Notes under the pieces: generated by a model
What the model was told of the DNA's origin: nothing
What the model saw: the letters and a program-made list of their open reading frames with translations, nothing else
Database searches by the model: none
Translations under genes and position numbers: made by a program
Assembly: GCA_023150835.1 (NCBI GenBank)
Contig: JAKLKB010000127.1
Span: forward strand, 1 to 20,091
DNA length: 20,091 bases
Direction: 5' to 3'
DNA from: Myxococcota bacterium
Lineage (GTDB): Bacteria; Myxococcota_C; UBA6777
Shown here: piece by piece, positions 8,681 through 15,501 of the stretch
Layout of the letters: the number at the start of each line of letters is the position of its first letter
How positions within the stretch are numbered: position 1 is the stretch's first letter

Positions 8681-8776
8681 ATGGCTTGTTGTTTGGTCGC
8701 TGTCGCCCAAACCGCAGTCGACCTGATGAAAAAGTGATGTTCTTGCTTCTTTTGGCTCCTGTCTACGGGCAGGTAC

Positions 8777-8805
8777 AAAAAATTCATTCGCAGCATGAAT
8801 TTTTT
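8777..8805. other. AT-rich stem-loop
   Basis: AAAAAATTCAT (8777-8787) pairs with ATGAATTTTTT (8795-8805) around a seven-base loop, TCGCAGC. The A-run and T-run lie within the stem itself, so on either strand it would end in a U-tract. That is somewhat terminator-like, but the stem has almost no GC. It lies about 160 bases before the gene at 8966 and could affect transcription or DNA shape there. Confidence 0.5.
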
Positions 8806-8965
8806 TGTTGCTTCTATTCAACGCATCGCTACCATCCGATCTGCTTTCTCCTTGAGGAGCGGTCTTCTTTTGGGGAAAAAGAACTCACATTGAAAACGAT
8901 CATGAGCGTCGCATCCAAACCGAGCGGCGAGCGCGCCATGAGGCCAAACAAATCGAGGTGTTCCC

Positions 8966-9304
8966 ATGTCGGCTGAATTTGAAAGTTATGTCTTGGATGA
9001 ATATCTCCTTGATGAATTCCCCCCCGAAGAAGGCTGGGAGATCCTTCACCGCCCTCAACTCGAAGACGGATCGCGCCCGAGCTTCTTGATCCAAAATGCC
9101 ACCGAAAGCATCGTCATCCTCGCCAAAGACAAAGACTCCGTCACCTTCCGCGATGTCGATAAACTTCTCGCTGCTGCTGAAGAGGCTGACGCTGACGAAG
9201 CCATCCTGATCATCGCAGGAACCACCGATATATCCGAAGAAGTCGGCGAATATCTCGAACAACATGAGATCGAAGTCGTCGAGATGAGCGACTGGGCGGG
9301 CTGA
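8966..9304 (+). CDS. Small acidic protein, possible restriction-endonuclease-like fold
   Basis: A 112-residue protein with ATG at 8966, five bases after GAGGTG. It is very acidic, with no signal peptide or membrane segment, so probably cytoplasmic. Residues ~38-107 (strand FLIQ, strand SIVILAKDK, helix VTFRDVDKLLAAAEEA, strand AILIIAG, helix ISEEVGEYLEQH, strand IEVVEM) follow the order of strands and helices in the core of Mrr-like restriction endonuclease domains. There a strand ending in a Q-x-K-type catalytic lysine is followed by helix, strand, helix and strand. Lys54 could match that lysine, but the upstream catalytic Asp is not evident, so the protein may be a non-catalytic relative. 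It is encoded 150 bases upstream of the XdhC gene, so a link is not assured. The fold call is inference; the gene itself is well supported. Confidence 0.75.
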   Translation: MSAEFESYVLDEYLLDEFPPEEGWEILHRPQLEDGSRPSFLIQNATESIVILAKDKDSVTFRDVDKLLAAAEEADADEAILIIAGTTDISEEVGEYLEQHEIEVVEMSDWAG

Positions 9305-9307
9305 TCG

Positions 9308-9421
9308 CTTTCCCACTTTTCTTTCTCGCCTCTTTCTTTGTCCCTGTCCTGTCTCTTTCTTCTCCCATCCATCGCTGTTTTTCCCGCAACGCTCTGTTCT
9401 CTCGCTCCTCTCTTCTTCCCC
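9308..9421 (+). other. Pyrimidine-rich leader before the XdhC gene
   Basis: By hand count, roughly 86% of these bases are C or T; the first 62 contain only about six purines. The tract runs from just after the stop at 9304 to about 34 bases before the XdhC start. It could be an unstructured leader, a rut-like C-rich site for Rho after the upstream gene, or a triplex-prone tract. There is no direct evidence for any of these roles. Confidence 0.5.
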
Positions 9422-9454
9422 AAAAACAGACGACGCTCCACTTCACACAGAAAA

Positions 9455-10561
9455 ATGACCATGCACGAAACCCTCGCCTTGATTGCCCAAGCCCAACAAT
9501 GGGCGCACGACGGACAGCGCCTTGCCATCGCCACCGTCATCCAAACATGGGGATCTTCGCCCCGACGCCCGGGAGCGCAGATGTTGATCTCCGAAGATCT
9601 ACTCGTCTCAGGCTCCGTGAGTGCTGGCTGTGTTGAATCCGCCGTGATCCACGCTGCGGGTGAGGTCATCACAACCCAACAGCCACAGATCCTGCACTTT
9701 GGCGTCGCAGACGAAGACGCTCTCCATGTCGGCCTTGCCTGTGGTGGAGAGATCACGCTCTTTGTCCAACCTTGGAAGGTGCCGCTGTACCGCGCCATCC
9801 AACAAACTCTCCAAAACCAAGAAAGCTGCGCGCTTTTAACGATCCTCAACGGCCCCCCAGAATCACTCGGCGCGCAACACCTCCTCCACCAAGGCAACAC
9901 GCTCTATTCGGACCTCTCTCCTGCTCTCCAACAGGCTTTTTCTGATACCTTGCACGCGCCTCTTGGAGCGCCCCAACGCGGAACGCTCGATCATCCCGAC
10001 ACACCCGCCCTCGACTACTTTTTGATGCACATCCAACCCGCCCCGCTGCTCGTCTTGATCGGCGGCAACCATATCGCGATCGCCCTCACCCAACTCGCCC
10101 AGATCATGGGCTACCGACAGATCGTGATCGACCCACGCTCGATCTTTGCGACCCCTGCGCGTTTTCCACACGTCGAACAGCTCTTCGACCGATGGCCCCA
10201 AGAGATCTTGCCACAGATCCACATCACCGAACAAACCGCCTTTGTCTTGCTCACCCATGATCCCAAGATCGATGACCTCGCTCTTGATTTTGCGCTACAC
10301 TCGCGTGCAGGCTACATCGGCGCGCTCGGCAGTCGCCGCACCCACGCCAAACGCCTCCAACGGCTCCAAGAACGCGGCCTCCCCCCCGAACAACTTCAAC
10401 GCATCTTCGGCCCGATCGGACTCGCCATCGGCGCAGAAACCCCCGAACAGATCGCCCTGTCCATCCTCTGCGAGATCGTCCTTCACCAAAAACGACCGCC
10501 TCTCGCTCCCCGCTTGCCTACCCCGCCCTCCCTCAAAAACATCCCACCATCTTCCCCATGA
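9455..10561 (+). CDS. xdhC: XdhC family molybdenum cofactor chaperone
   Basis: A 368-residue protein of the XdhC/CoxI family, cytoplasmic proteins that bind molybdenum cofactor, support its sulfuration and deliver it to xanthine dehydrogenase-type enzymes. The N-terminal XdhC/CoxI domain shows TWGSSPRRPGAQM (31-43), SGSVSAGCVES (52-62) and LACGGE (94-99). The C-terminal Rossmann-like domain shows LVLIGGNHIAIAL (199-211), VIDPRS (224-229), FVLLTHDPKIDD (263-274), GYIGALGSRRTHAKR (286-300) and GPIGLAIGAETPEQIA (319-334). The ATG at 9455 is preferred: a longer frame from a TTG at 9338 would only add translation of a pyrimidine-rich tract. The stop overlaps the start of the next gene (ATGA at 10558-10561), implying translational coupling. 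No molybdoenzyme gene is present in the window. Confidence 0.93.
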   Translation: MTMHETLALIAQAQQWAHDGQRLAIATVIQTWGSSPRRPGAQMLISEDLLVSGSVSAGCVESAVIHAAGEVITTQQPQILHFGVADEDALHVGLACGGEITLFVQPWKVPLYRAIQQTLQNQESCALLTILNGPPESLGAQHLLHQGNTLYSDLSPALQQAFSDTLHAPLGAPQRGTLDHPDTPALDYFLMHIQPAPLLVLIGGNHIAIALTQLAQIMGYRQIVIDPRSIFATPARFPHVEQLFDRWPQEILPQIHITEQTAFVLLTHDPKIDDLALDFALHSRAGYIGALGSRRTHAKRLQRLQERGLPPEQLQRIFGPIGLAIGAETPEQIALSILCEIVLHQKRPPLAPRLPTPPSLKNIPPSSP

Positions 10562-11277
10562 CACCGGCTTTTCCATCCCCCTCCCCCCTTTGCGTCCACG
10601 CGATCGTCCTCGCTGCGGGATCTTCCCGTCGCATGGGCGCAAACAAACTGCTTTTGCCTTGGCCGCCTTACCCAACCATCCTCTCCTCAACGCTCGCTGC
10701 GTTGCTCCCCTTGTTGCCTTCTTCTCTACAAACGATCCACGTCGTCACAGGCCATCAATCCGAGCAGATCACTCCCCTTCTACAAGCTCTCCCCGTCCAC
10801 TTGCTCCACAATCCCCATCACAGCGATGGGATGCTGTCCTCGCTTCAAACAGCCCTCCGTCACCTCCCTCCCCACGCCACCACCGCCATGATCCTCCCCG
10901 CCGATCTCCCCATGCTCCAAACGTCCACTCTGCTCGCGCTCCTCCGCGCTCTACACACCACCACCTCCCTTACAACCGCCGCTCCCCCTACAGCCACCGA
11001 CCATTTCACCGCAGCCGCTCCCCCTACAACCACCGAGATCTCCCCGACACCCGGGATCCTCGCCCCCTCCTACCAAGGCCAACGCGGCCACCCTGTGTTT
11101 TTGCCGCGTGACCTGTTTCAGCCCATGATGTCTCTTCCGCCCCACGCTTCACCACGCGATCTCTTTCTCCAATACCCTGATCGGCTTCACCTCTTCCCTG
11201 TCGATACATCCGCCATCTTCGCCGATATCGATACACCCGAAGCCTACCACCGCGCCCTGTCTTCGCCGATAAATTGA
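10558..11277 (+). CDS. mocA: MocA-type molybdenum cofactor nucleotidyltransferase
   Basis: A 239-residue NTP-transferase of the MobA/MocA group, which attaches CMP (MocA) or GMP (MobA) to molybdopterin. The nucleotide-binding signature LAAGSSRRMGANKLLLP is at residues 18-34. VVTGH (62-66), HNPHHSDGMLSSLQTAL (84-100), PADLPML (114-120), GHPVFLP (177-183) and DIDTPEAY (223-230) are as expected for the family. Coupling to xdhC through ATGA supports the MocA (CMP) assignment, because xanthine dehydrogenase-type enzymes commonly use the cytosine dinucleotide cofactor. A Thr/Ala/Pro-rich insert (about residues 132-165), built from an in-frame DNA repeat, sits between the metal-binding strand and GHPVFLP, where most relatives have a short loop. 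It probably forms a disordered surface loop. Confidence 0.88.
   Translation: MTPAFPSPSPLCVHAIVLAAGSSRRMGANKLLLPWPPYPTILSSTLAALLPLLPSSLQTIHVVTGHQSEQITPLLQALPVHLLHNPHHSDGMLSSLQTALRHLPPHATTAMILPADLPMLQTSTLLALLRALHTTTSLTTAAPPTATDHFTAAAPPTTTEISPTPGILAPSYQGQRGHPVFLPRDLFQPMMSLPPHASPRDLFLQYPDRLHLFPVDTSAIFADIDTPEAYHRALSSPIN
10978..11036 (+). repeat. In-frame 36-bp period repeat inside mocA
   Basis: Two 23-base copies (10978-11000 and 11014-11036) differ at one position and are spaced 36 bases apart, which keeps the frame. They encode the related stretches TAAPPTATD and TAAAPPTTTE. This looks like a duplication that expanded a surface loop of the enzyme. Confidence 0.8.
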
Positions 11278-11334
11278 CCGATTTGTGTGTTGTTGTGTGA
11301 GCATCTCCGTTCGCTGCTCTATGTCCCGAGACAC

Positions 11335-11354
11335 GGGCGGTTCGCGAACCGCCC
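11335..11354. repeat. Perfect 20-bp palindrome
   Basis: GGGCGGTTCGCGAACCGCCC is a perfect palindrome 58 bases after the mocA stop. The same arms (GGGCGGTT/AACCGCCC) occur with a different loop in the tandem units at 11590-11667, so this is one member of a local hairpin family. It could act in transcription termination after mocA, but no T-run follows. Confidence 0.8.
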
Positions 11355-11441
11355 CTGCGCAAACATTGCCTTGCATCGAACACGGCTCGAACGAAAGAAT
11401 CGTAGACAAAGCAAACGCAAACAGACATAAAAAGACGGAGG

Positions 11442-11555
11442 ATACGACATCCGTGTCTGGTGTGCTCAAAGGGTGGGGCGTATTGCATACGCCCTTGCCC
11501 CATTCACGGGGATTTTGCTCGCTGTGTACGAGCAGGCAACCTGCGGATGTCGTAT
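11442..11555. repeat. Intergenic inverted-repeat (MITE-like) element
   Basis: This element has perfect 12-base terminal inverted repeats, ATACGACATCCG (11442-11453) and CGGATGTCGTAT (11544-11555), enclosing 114 bases in all. The centre contains an eight-pair hairpin, GGGCGTAT-TGC-ATACGCCC (11476-11494). No coding capacity is present. The ends match those of the elements at 8573 and 13996, while the interior differs, so the ends are the conserved part. Confidence 0.75.
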
Positions 11556-11589
11556 GACGCAGTTGAAAAGGGAAAGCGTGAAGAATCAA

Positions 11590-11667
11590 CCCGTTTTAGG
11601 GGCGGTTCCCCAACCGCCCGCGCCTGAACCCGTTTTAGGGGCGGTTCCCCAACCGCCCGCGCCCGAA
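11590..11667. repeat. Two tandem 39-bp units with hairpins
   Basis: Units 11590-11628 and 11629-11667 differ at one position. Each contains a perfect hairpin, GGGCGGTTCCCCAACCGCCC, with eight pairs and a CCCC loop. The arms are those of the palindrome at 11335, with a changed loop. The units lie 70 bases before the RNA repair gene. Confidence 0.9.
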
Positions 11668-11736
11668 CATGGGCCTTTTTCGTATCGAACTGCGTAAGTC
11701 CTATCTGATACAACCACAGGAGCGAAGAATCCAGCG

Positions 11737-13980
11737 ATGCGTACTTTGGTGATGATGCGTGGAGCCCCGGGTGTGGGCAAAAGCACCTTTTTGCGCGAAC
11801 AAGGGCTTCAAGCCTTTACGCTTTGCCCTGACGATTACCGCCTTCGCTTGGCTGGAATCGAGATCACTCCCGAAGGTGATCTCGGGATCTCCCAAAGCAA
11901 GGACGGTTTGGTGTGGACTTCGTTATGGGCCGATGTTGAAGCCAAGATGCGACGCGGTGAATTCATCGTGTTGGATGCCACTTTCCAACGCGGACGCGAC
12001 TTCAAAGACGCGCTCGATCTCGGCGCAAAGTACGGCTACAACCTTCACGGCATCGACTTTACACACATCCCGATCGAGATCGCCCTCGAACGCAACCGCC
12101 AACGCGAATCTTACAAGATCGTTCCTGAATTTGTAATCACACGCGCTTATGAAAACTTTGCCAACAACCCCAATCCTCCGCGCATCCAATGGCATACACC
12201 AGAAGAGTTCGCACAACGCCCCCTCTGCAAGGCCCTTGATGTCCCGATCGTGGATCTTTCCGATTACAAGGCCGTGATCCATGTAGGCGATGTCCATAGC
12301 TGTTTTGAACCGCTCGCAGAATTCTTCAAAGAGGGATTCCATGACGATTGTTATTATCTCTTTTTGGGAGATTTTCTGGATCGCGGACTCCATACCAAAG
12401 AAGTGATTCAATGGGTACAAAGCCACTTGCTTGATAAAGAAAATATCTCGATCATCTACGGAAATCACGAACTTTATTTGCGCGATATGCTCTTGGGCCA
12501 TCCGATCCACTACACCGAGTTTACCCATATTACGCAACCCGCCCTCCAAGACGCAGGGATCGGCTCCGAAGAGATTACGCGGCTTTTGCAGCAGCTCAAG
12601 GACGTGGTGTTGTACCAGTATGGTGACAAGCGGGTGGTGGTAAATCACGGCGGGATCCCTCGACTCCCCGACACGCTTCTGCCGATCCCCTCCGAGATCT
12701 TCTGGAAAGGTGCGGGAGTTTACGATCACCCCGTCGATCAAGTCTTTCACGACAACATGACCAGCCAAGGCTGGATACAGATACACGGCCATCGCAATGC
12801 TCAAAAACTCCCGATCCTCGCTACGCCTCATTCGTACAATCTCGAAGGACTGATCGAACAGGGCGGCCATCTGCGGATCTTGACCTTTTACCAAGACGGT
12901 CGCACCGAAGCCACCGAGATCAAAAACAACACCTTTCGCGATCCACGCATCGAAGCGCTGGGTCTGATCCAAGGCGAACCGAGCGGCTTTATGGACCCTG
13001 CGCTGTTGGTACAACTCGAAAACCACGACATGGTACGCGCCAAGCGTTTTGAAAGCACCCCACAGATCCGCAGCTTTAACTTCACTTCCAAAGCCTTCTA
13101 TTCGCGCCAATGGGACGAGATCAATACCCTCGCACGTGGCCTATTTGTCGGAGATGATGGGCGGATCGTGGCTCGATCTTACGAAAAATTCTTTAACCTC
13201 CACGAACGCCCCGAAACACAGATCTCCGCCCTCGAAACCAGCCTTGTCTTTCCTCTCACGCTCTGGGTCAAAGAAAACGGATTTCTCGGGATCTTAGGAT
13301 ACAATCACTTTGAAGATGTGCTGTTTTTTGCTTCCAAAAGCACGCCTGATGGCGAATATGCCGATGCCTTTCGGCGACTATTTGAGCAGATGCTCTCCAA
13401 AGAGACACGCCGCCTTTGCAAAGAGATCTTACGCAAACAAAACCTCAGCCTTGTCTTTGAAGTGATCGAACCGACATGGGATCCCCACCCCATCGCCTAC
13501 GACAAGCCCCAATTGATCCTGCTCGACGGCATCTACCGCGAAGCTTCGTTTCGCAAACTCGAACAAGCCAAGTTGGTGTACCTCGGCAAAACGCTCGGGC
13601 TACCGATCAAAGAGCGCGGCCCAAGTCTGCGCGACTGGTCCCAATTCATCGGCTGGTACAACGCCGTCCAAGAGCAAGGGCGTAACTATCGCTATCGAAG
13701 CCGTCAGATCGAGGGATTCGTCGTCGAAGACGCCGAAGGATTCCAGTTCAAGATCAAACTACCCTATTACAGCTTTTGGAAGCGTATGCGCAGCCTCAAA
13801 GACAAGCTCCGCGCCTACCGACAGCGCGACAAAGATATCACCGACTTGGAAGACTACACCAGCGGAGATCCCGAAGCCGAAGCCTTTTTCGCTTGGATAC
13901 GCGAACAAACCGACGAGACCCTTGCGCTGGATATCGTCGCACTACGCGCACAATTTCACACCGCGATGCAACAAACCTAG
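11737..13980 (+). CDS. Fused RNA repair enzyme: kinase, metallophosphatase, Rnl1-type ligase
   Basis: A 747-residue predicted end-healing and end-sealing enzyme for broken RNA. Residues ~1-165 are a polynucleotide 5'-kinase: Walker A GAPGVGKST (9-17), PDDYR (31-35), VLDATF (78-83) and an Arg-containing lid near ERNRQRES (118-125). Residues ~178-395 are a calcineurin-type 2',3'-phosphatase: GDVH (184-187), GDFLDRG (211-217), GNHE (242-245), NHGG (303-306) and HGHRN (350-354). Residues ~440-680 resemble T4 RNA ligase 1: ARGLF (466-470), EKFFNLHE (483-490), nucleotidyl motif KENG with Lys512, LVFE (572-575), EGFVV (659-663) and FKIK (671-674). All key residues are present, so all three activities are plausible. 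The domain order is that of bacterial Pnkp, but the ligase looks Rnl1-like rather than Pnkp-like. ATG 11737 is chosen because Walker A must lie close to the N-terminus; AGGAG (11718-11722) is rather far upstream. No Hen1 methylase gene is adjacent. Confidence 0.92.
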   Translation: MRTLVMMRGAPGVGKSTFLREQGLQAFTLCPDDYRLRLAGIEITPEGDLGISQSKDGLVWTSLWADVEAKMRRGEFIVLDATFQRGRDFKDALDLGAKYGYNLHGIDFTHIPIEIALERNRQRESYKIVPEFVITRAYENFANNPNPPRIQWHTPEEFAQRPLCKALDVPIVDLSDYKAVIHVGDVHSCFEPLAEFFKEGFHDDCYYLFLGDFLDRGLHTKEVIQWVQSHLLDKENISIIYGNHELYLRDMLLGHPIHYTEFTHITQPALQDAGIGSEEITRLLQQLKDVVLYQYGDKRVVVNHGGIPRLPDTLLPIPSEIFWKGAGVYDHPVDQVFHDNMTSQGWIQIHGHRNAQKLPILATPHSYNLEGLIEQGGHLRILTFYQDGRTEATEIKNNTFRDPRIEALGLIQGEPSGFMDPALLVQLENHDMVRAKRFESTPQIRSFNFTSKAFYSRQWDEINTLARGLFVGDDGRIVARSYEKFFNLHERPETQISALETSLVFPLTLWVKENGFLGILGYNHFEDVLFFASKSTPDGEYADAFRRLFEQMLSKETRRLCKEILRKQNLSLVFEVIEPTWDPHPIAYDKPQLILLDGIYREASFRKLEQAKLVYLGKTLGLPIKERGPSLRDWSQFIGWYNAVQEQGRNYRYRSRQIEGFVVEDAEGFQFKIKLPYYSFWKRMRSLKDKLRAYRQRDKDITDLEDYTSGDPEAEAFFAWIREQTDETLALDIVALRAQFHTAMQQT

Positions 13981-13995
13981 CGCAAACGCCTCGCC

Positions 13996-14178
13996 ATACG
14001 AGATCCGCCCGTAGTGTGATCGCAAGGATGCAGGGGCAGACAGATGTGTCTGCCCCACAATAGGACCCGATGGGGCAGAGGAGCATCACCTTCATCTGAT
14101 CGGCAGACCCCTGTATCTGCCCAACAATAGGGCGTCGACGTACTCTCGTTTGCTGTGTACACCACTCGGATATCGTAT
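13996..14178. repeat. Intergenic inverted-repeat (MITE-like) element
   Basis: The terminal repeats ATACGAGATCCG (13996-14007) and CGGATATCGTAT (14167-14178) match at 11 of 12 positions. The interior has a perfect ten-pair hairpin, GGGGCAGACA-GATG-TGTCTGCCCC (14033-14056), and a second CAGA/TCTG-type hairpin. It begins 15 bases after the stop of the RNA repair gene and fills most of the gap to the convergent glycosyltransferase gene. There is no coding capacity. The hairpins might also slow transcription from both sides. Confidence 0.75.
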
Positions 14179-14223
14179 AAGTCCGATGTTGTATGAAAAG
14201 GGTGGGGGAAGGGCAGGGGAGAT

Positions 14224-15480
14224 TTAGGAGCGAGGAGAGCGGGAAGAGGCGGTCGATGCGGCGTGTTCGCTATGTTGTTTGGAGGGATGGATCACCTCGG
14301 CCACACGGCCATTGCGATCGAAGGTGTAGCGGATGCCCGCCCATCGGAGATCACGGGCATAAACACTGCGCAACAAACAGACCGCAGCGATCAGATCTCC
14401 CACCATACACCCTTTGATCCAAGTCCAGTTGAAAAAGTCCGAAGATCGGCGGATCAGCGCTTGTGCGATGTTCATCAACACAAGGTAGAGATAGAAAAAA
14501 ACACAGATCCATCCCGCACGTTGGGAGACTTCGCTTGTGCCAAACAGCAACAACAGTGGCCCGCTCAAGATCAGGGTGGCTTGTACCAAGTTGCCCAGCA
14601 CAGCGACTTGCCACACAAGACGTCGGTGGTAGCGCATGAACAGGATCTGGCGTGTAAACCAATGGATCAGATTGGAGACGGCGGGCATACGGGTTGGGAT
14701 ATCCGACGGCAGATCGGGTAAGGGATACACCAACAACTGCTGATCGGAAGGCGCTTTTTGATTGAAGATCTCGATGCGCTCATACAGGGCGATATCGTCC
14801 ACCACAGTCGAAGACCATGTTGCGGTTCCGTCAATCTTTTCGAGGGTTTCTCGCCAGATCGCAAAGGTTCCTCCCCACAGCGCCGTAATCGCCATCACAT
14901 AACGCGCTTGAAACGTCGTATACGCGGCCTCCATCCCTTGTGCATAAGTTGGTTGGGAGATGCGTCCGCTCGGCAAGCCCGTCACGATATAGCGCGGCCC
15001 CAAGGTCAACGGCTGCATCAGCGACTTGAGCCAATGCGACTCGGTCAATACATCGGCATCCGCAAAAGCAAACACCTCGCTCTCGGTGTCATCTTGCATC
15101 GCCACCAACAGGTTATGGTTCTTTTGCCCGCAGCGTTGGGCCAATCCAGCGACTTTGTGCCGCAGGTGCGGATGCCGCTGCGCCGCTGCACGAAGCAAAG
15201 GAACCGCCCCATCTTCGTCAGACTCCGTGACAAACGTCACACAAAAGCGGCTGGGATATTCTTGTGTGGCAAAAGCCTCGATCACCTGCTCAAGGCGCTC
15301 ACTTCGGCCTTTGCAAGGCACAAACAAATGCACTGTGGGATACGCTGTTCCCTGAAGAAAGCGCGGCTTGTAAAGGTGCGGATACAGAAAACGCGCATAC
15401 AGGATGGCTTTGAACAAGGTGACGATCTGAACGGTCCCCATAATCAAGGCACATAGGACGATAAGATGGATGATGGACAC
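14224..15480 (-). CDS. Membrane glycosyltransferase, family 2 (ceramide glucosyltransferase/HpnI-like)
   Basis: A 418-residue inner-membrane glycosyltransferase. An N-terminal hydrophobic segment (IIHLIVLCALIMGTVQIVTLF) precedes a cytoplasmic GT-A domain: HLFVPCKGRSERLEQVI (51-67), an acidic VTESDEDGA (84-92), the metal-binding DAD (141-143), GTFAIWR (204-210) and VVDDIALYERI (226-236). Then come FMRYHRR (281-287) and two or three C-terminal membrane segments (~293-313, 323-342, 357-370). This layout resembles enzymes that add a sugar to a lipid, such as ceramide glucosyltransferase and hopanoid-associated HpnI. The start is GTG at 15480 with AAAAGGAAAA just upstream. It lies 21 bases after the RND exporter gene, so they are almost certainly one transcript. 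The acceptor and sugar cannot be told from sequence alone. Confidence 0.87.
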   Translation of the reverse strand: MSIIHLIVLCALIMGTVQIVTLFKAILYARFLYPHLYKPRFLQGTAYPTVHLFVPCKGRSERLEQVIEAFATQEYPSRFCVTFVTESDEDGAVPLLRAAAQRHPHLRHKVAGLAQRCGQKNHNLLVAMQDDTESEVFAFADADVLTESHWLKSLMQPLTLGPRYIVTGLPSGRISQPTYAQGMEAAYTTFQARYVMAITALWGGTFAIWRETLEKIDGTATWSSTVVDDIALYERIEIFNQKAPSDQQLLVYPLPDLPSDIPTRMPAVSNLIHWFTRQILFMRYHRRLVWQVAVLGNLVQATLILSGPLLLLFGTSEVSQRAGWICVFFYLYLVLMNIAQALIRRSSDFFNWTWIKGCMVGDLIAAVCLLRSVYARDLRWAGIRYTFDRNGRVAEVIHPSKQHSEHAASTASSRSPRS

Positions 15481-15501
15481 GACGTCTTTTCCTTTTCGCT
15501 T

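Larger units (their letters stand above)
8538..8965. other. Divergent intergenic gap with repeat element and AT-rich hairpin
   Basis: This 428-base gap separates the minus-strand 97-residue gene from the plus-strand gene at 8966, so it should contain the promoters for both directions. It contains an inverted-repeat element (8573-8680) and an AT-rich stem-loop (8777-8805). A perfect TATAAT occurs at 8628-8633 inside the repeat element, but without a good -35 partner at normal spacing. No credible gene was found in it. Confidence 0.6.
11278..11736. other. Repeat-filled gap before the RNA repair gene
   Basis: This 459-base stretch lies between mocA and the RNA repair gene. It contains a 20-base palindrome (11335-11354), an inverted-repeat element (11442-11555) and two tandem 39-base units with hairpins (11590-11667). 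No gene is supported. The last 70 bases should hold the promoter and ribosome site of the RNA repair gene; TATCTGATAC at about 11702-11711 could contain a -10 box, but no clear -35 is seen. Confidence 0.6.

Noticed and set aside
9338-9454. Signal-peptide-like N-terminal extension of the XdhC protein from a TTG start
   Set aside because: The hydrophobic appearance comes from translating a pyrimidine-rich tract. XdhC proteins are cytoplasmic, and the family N-terminus matches the ATG at 9455.
11470-11700. CRISPR-like array from the repeated 39-base units
   Set aside because: The two units are directly adjacent with no spacers and contain a palindrome of an extragenic hairpin family; no cas genes are present.
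14033-14056. Intrinsic terminator between the convergent RNA repair and glycosyltransferase genes
   Set aside because: The hairpin is perfect but has no T-run on either side, and it belongs to the interior of a repeat element found elsewhere.
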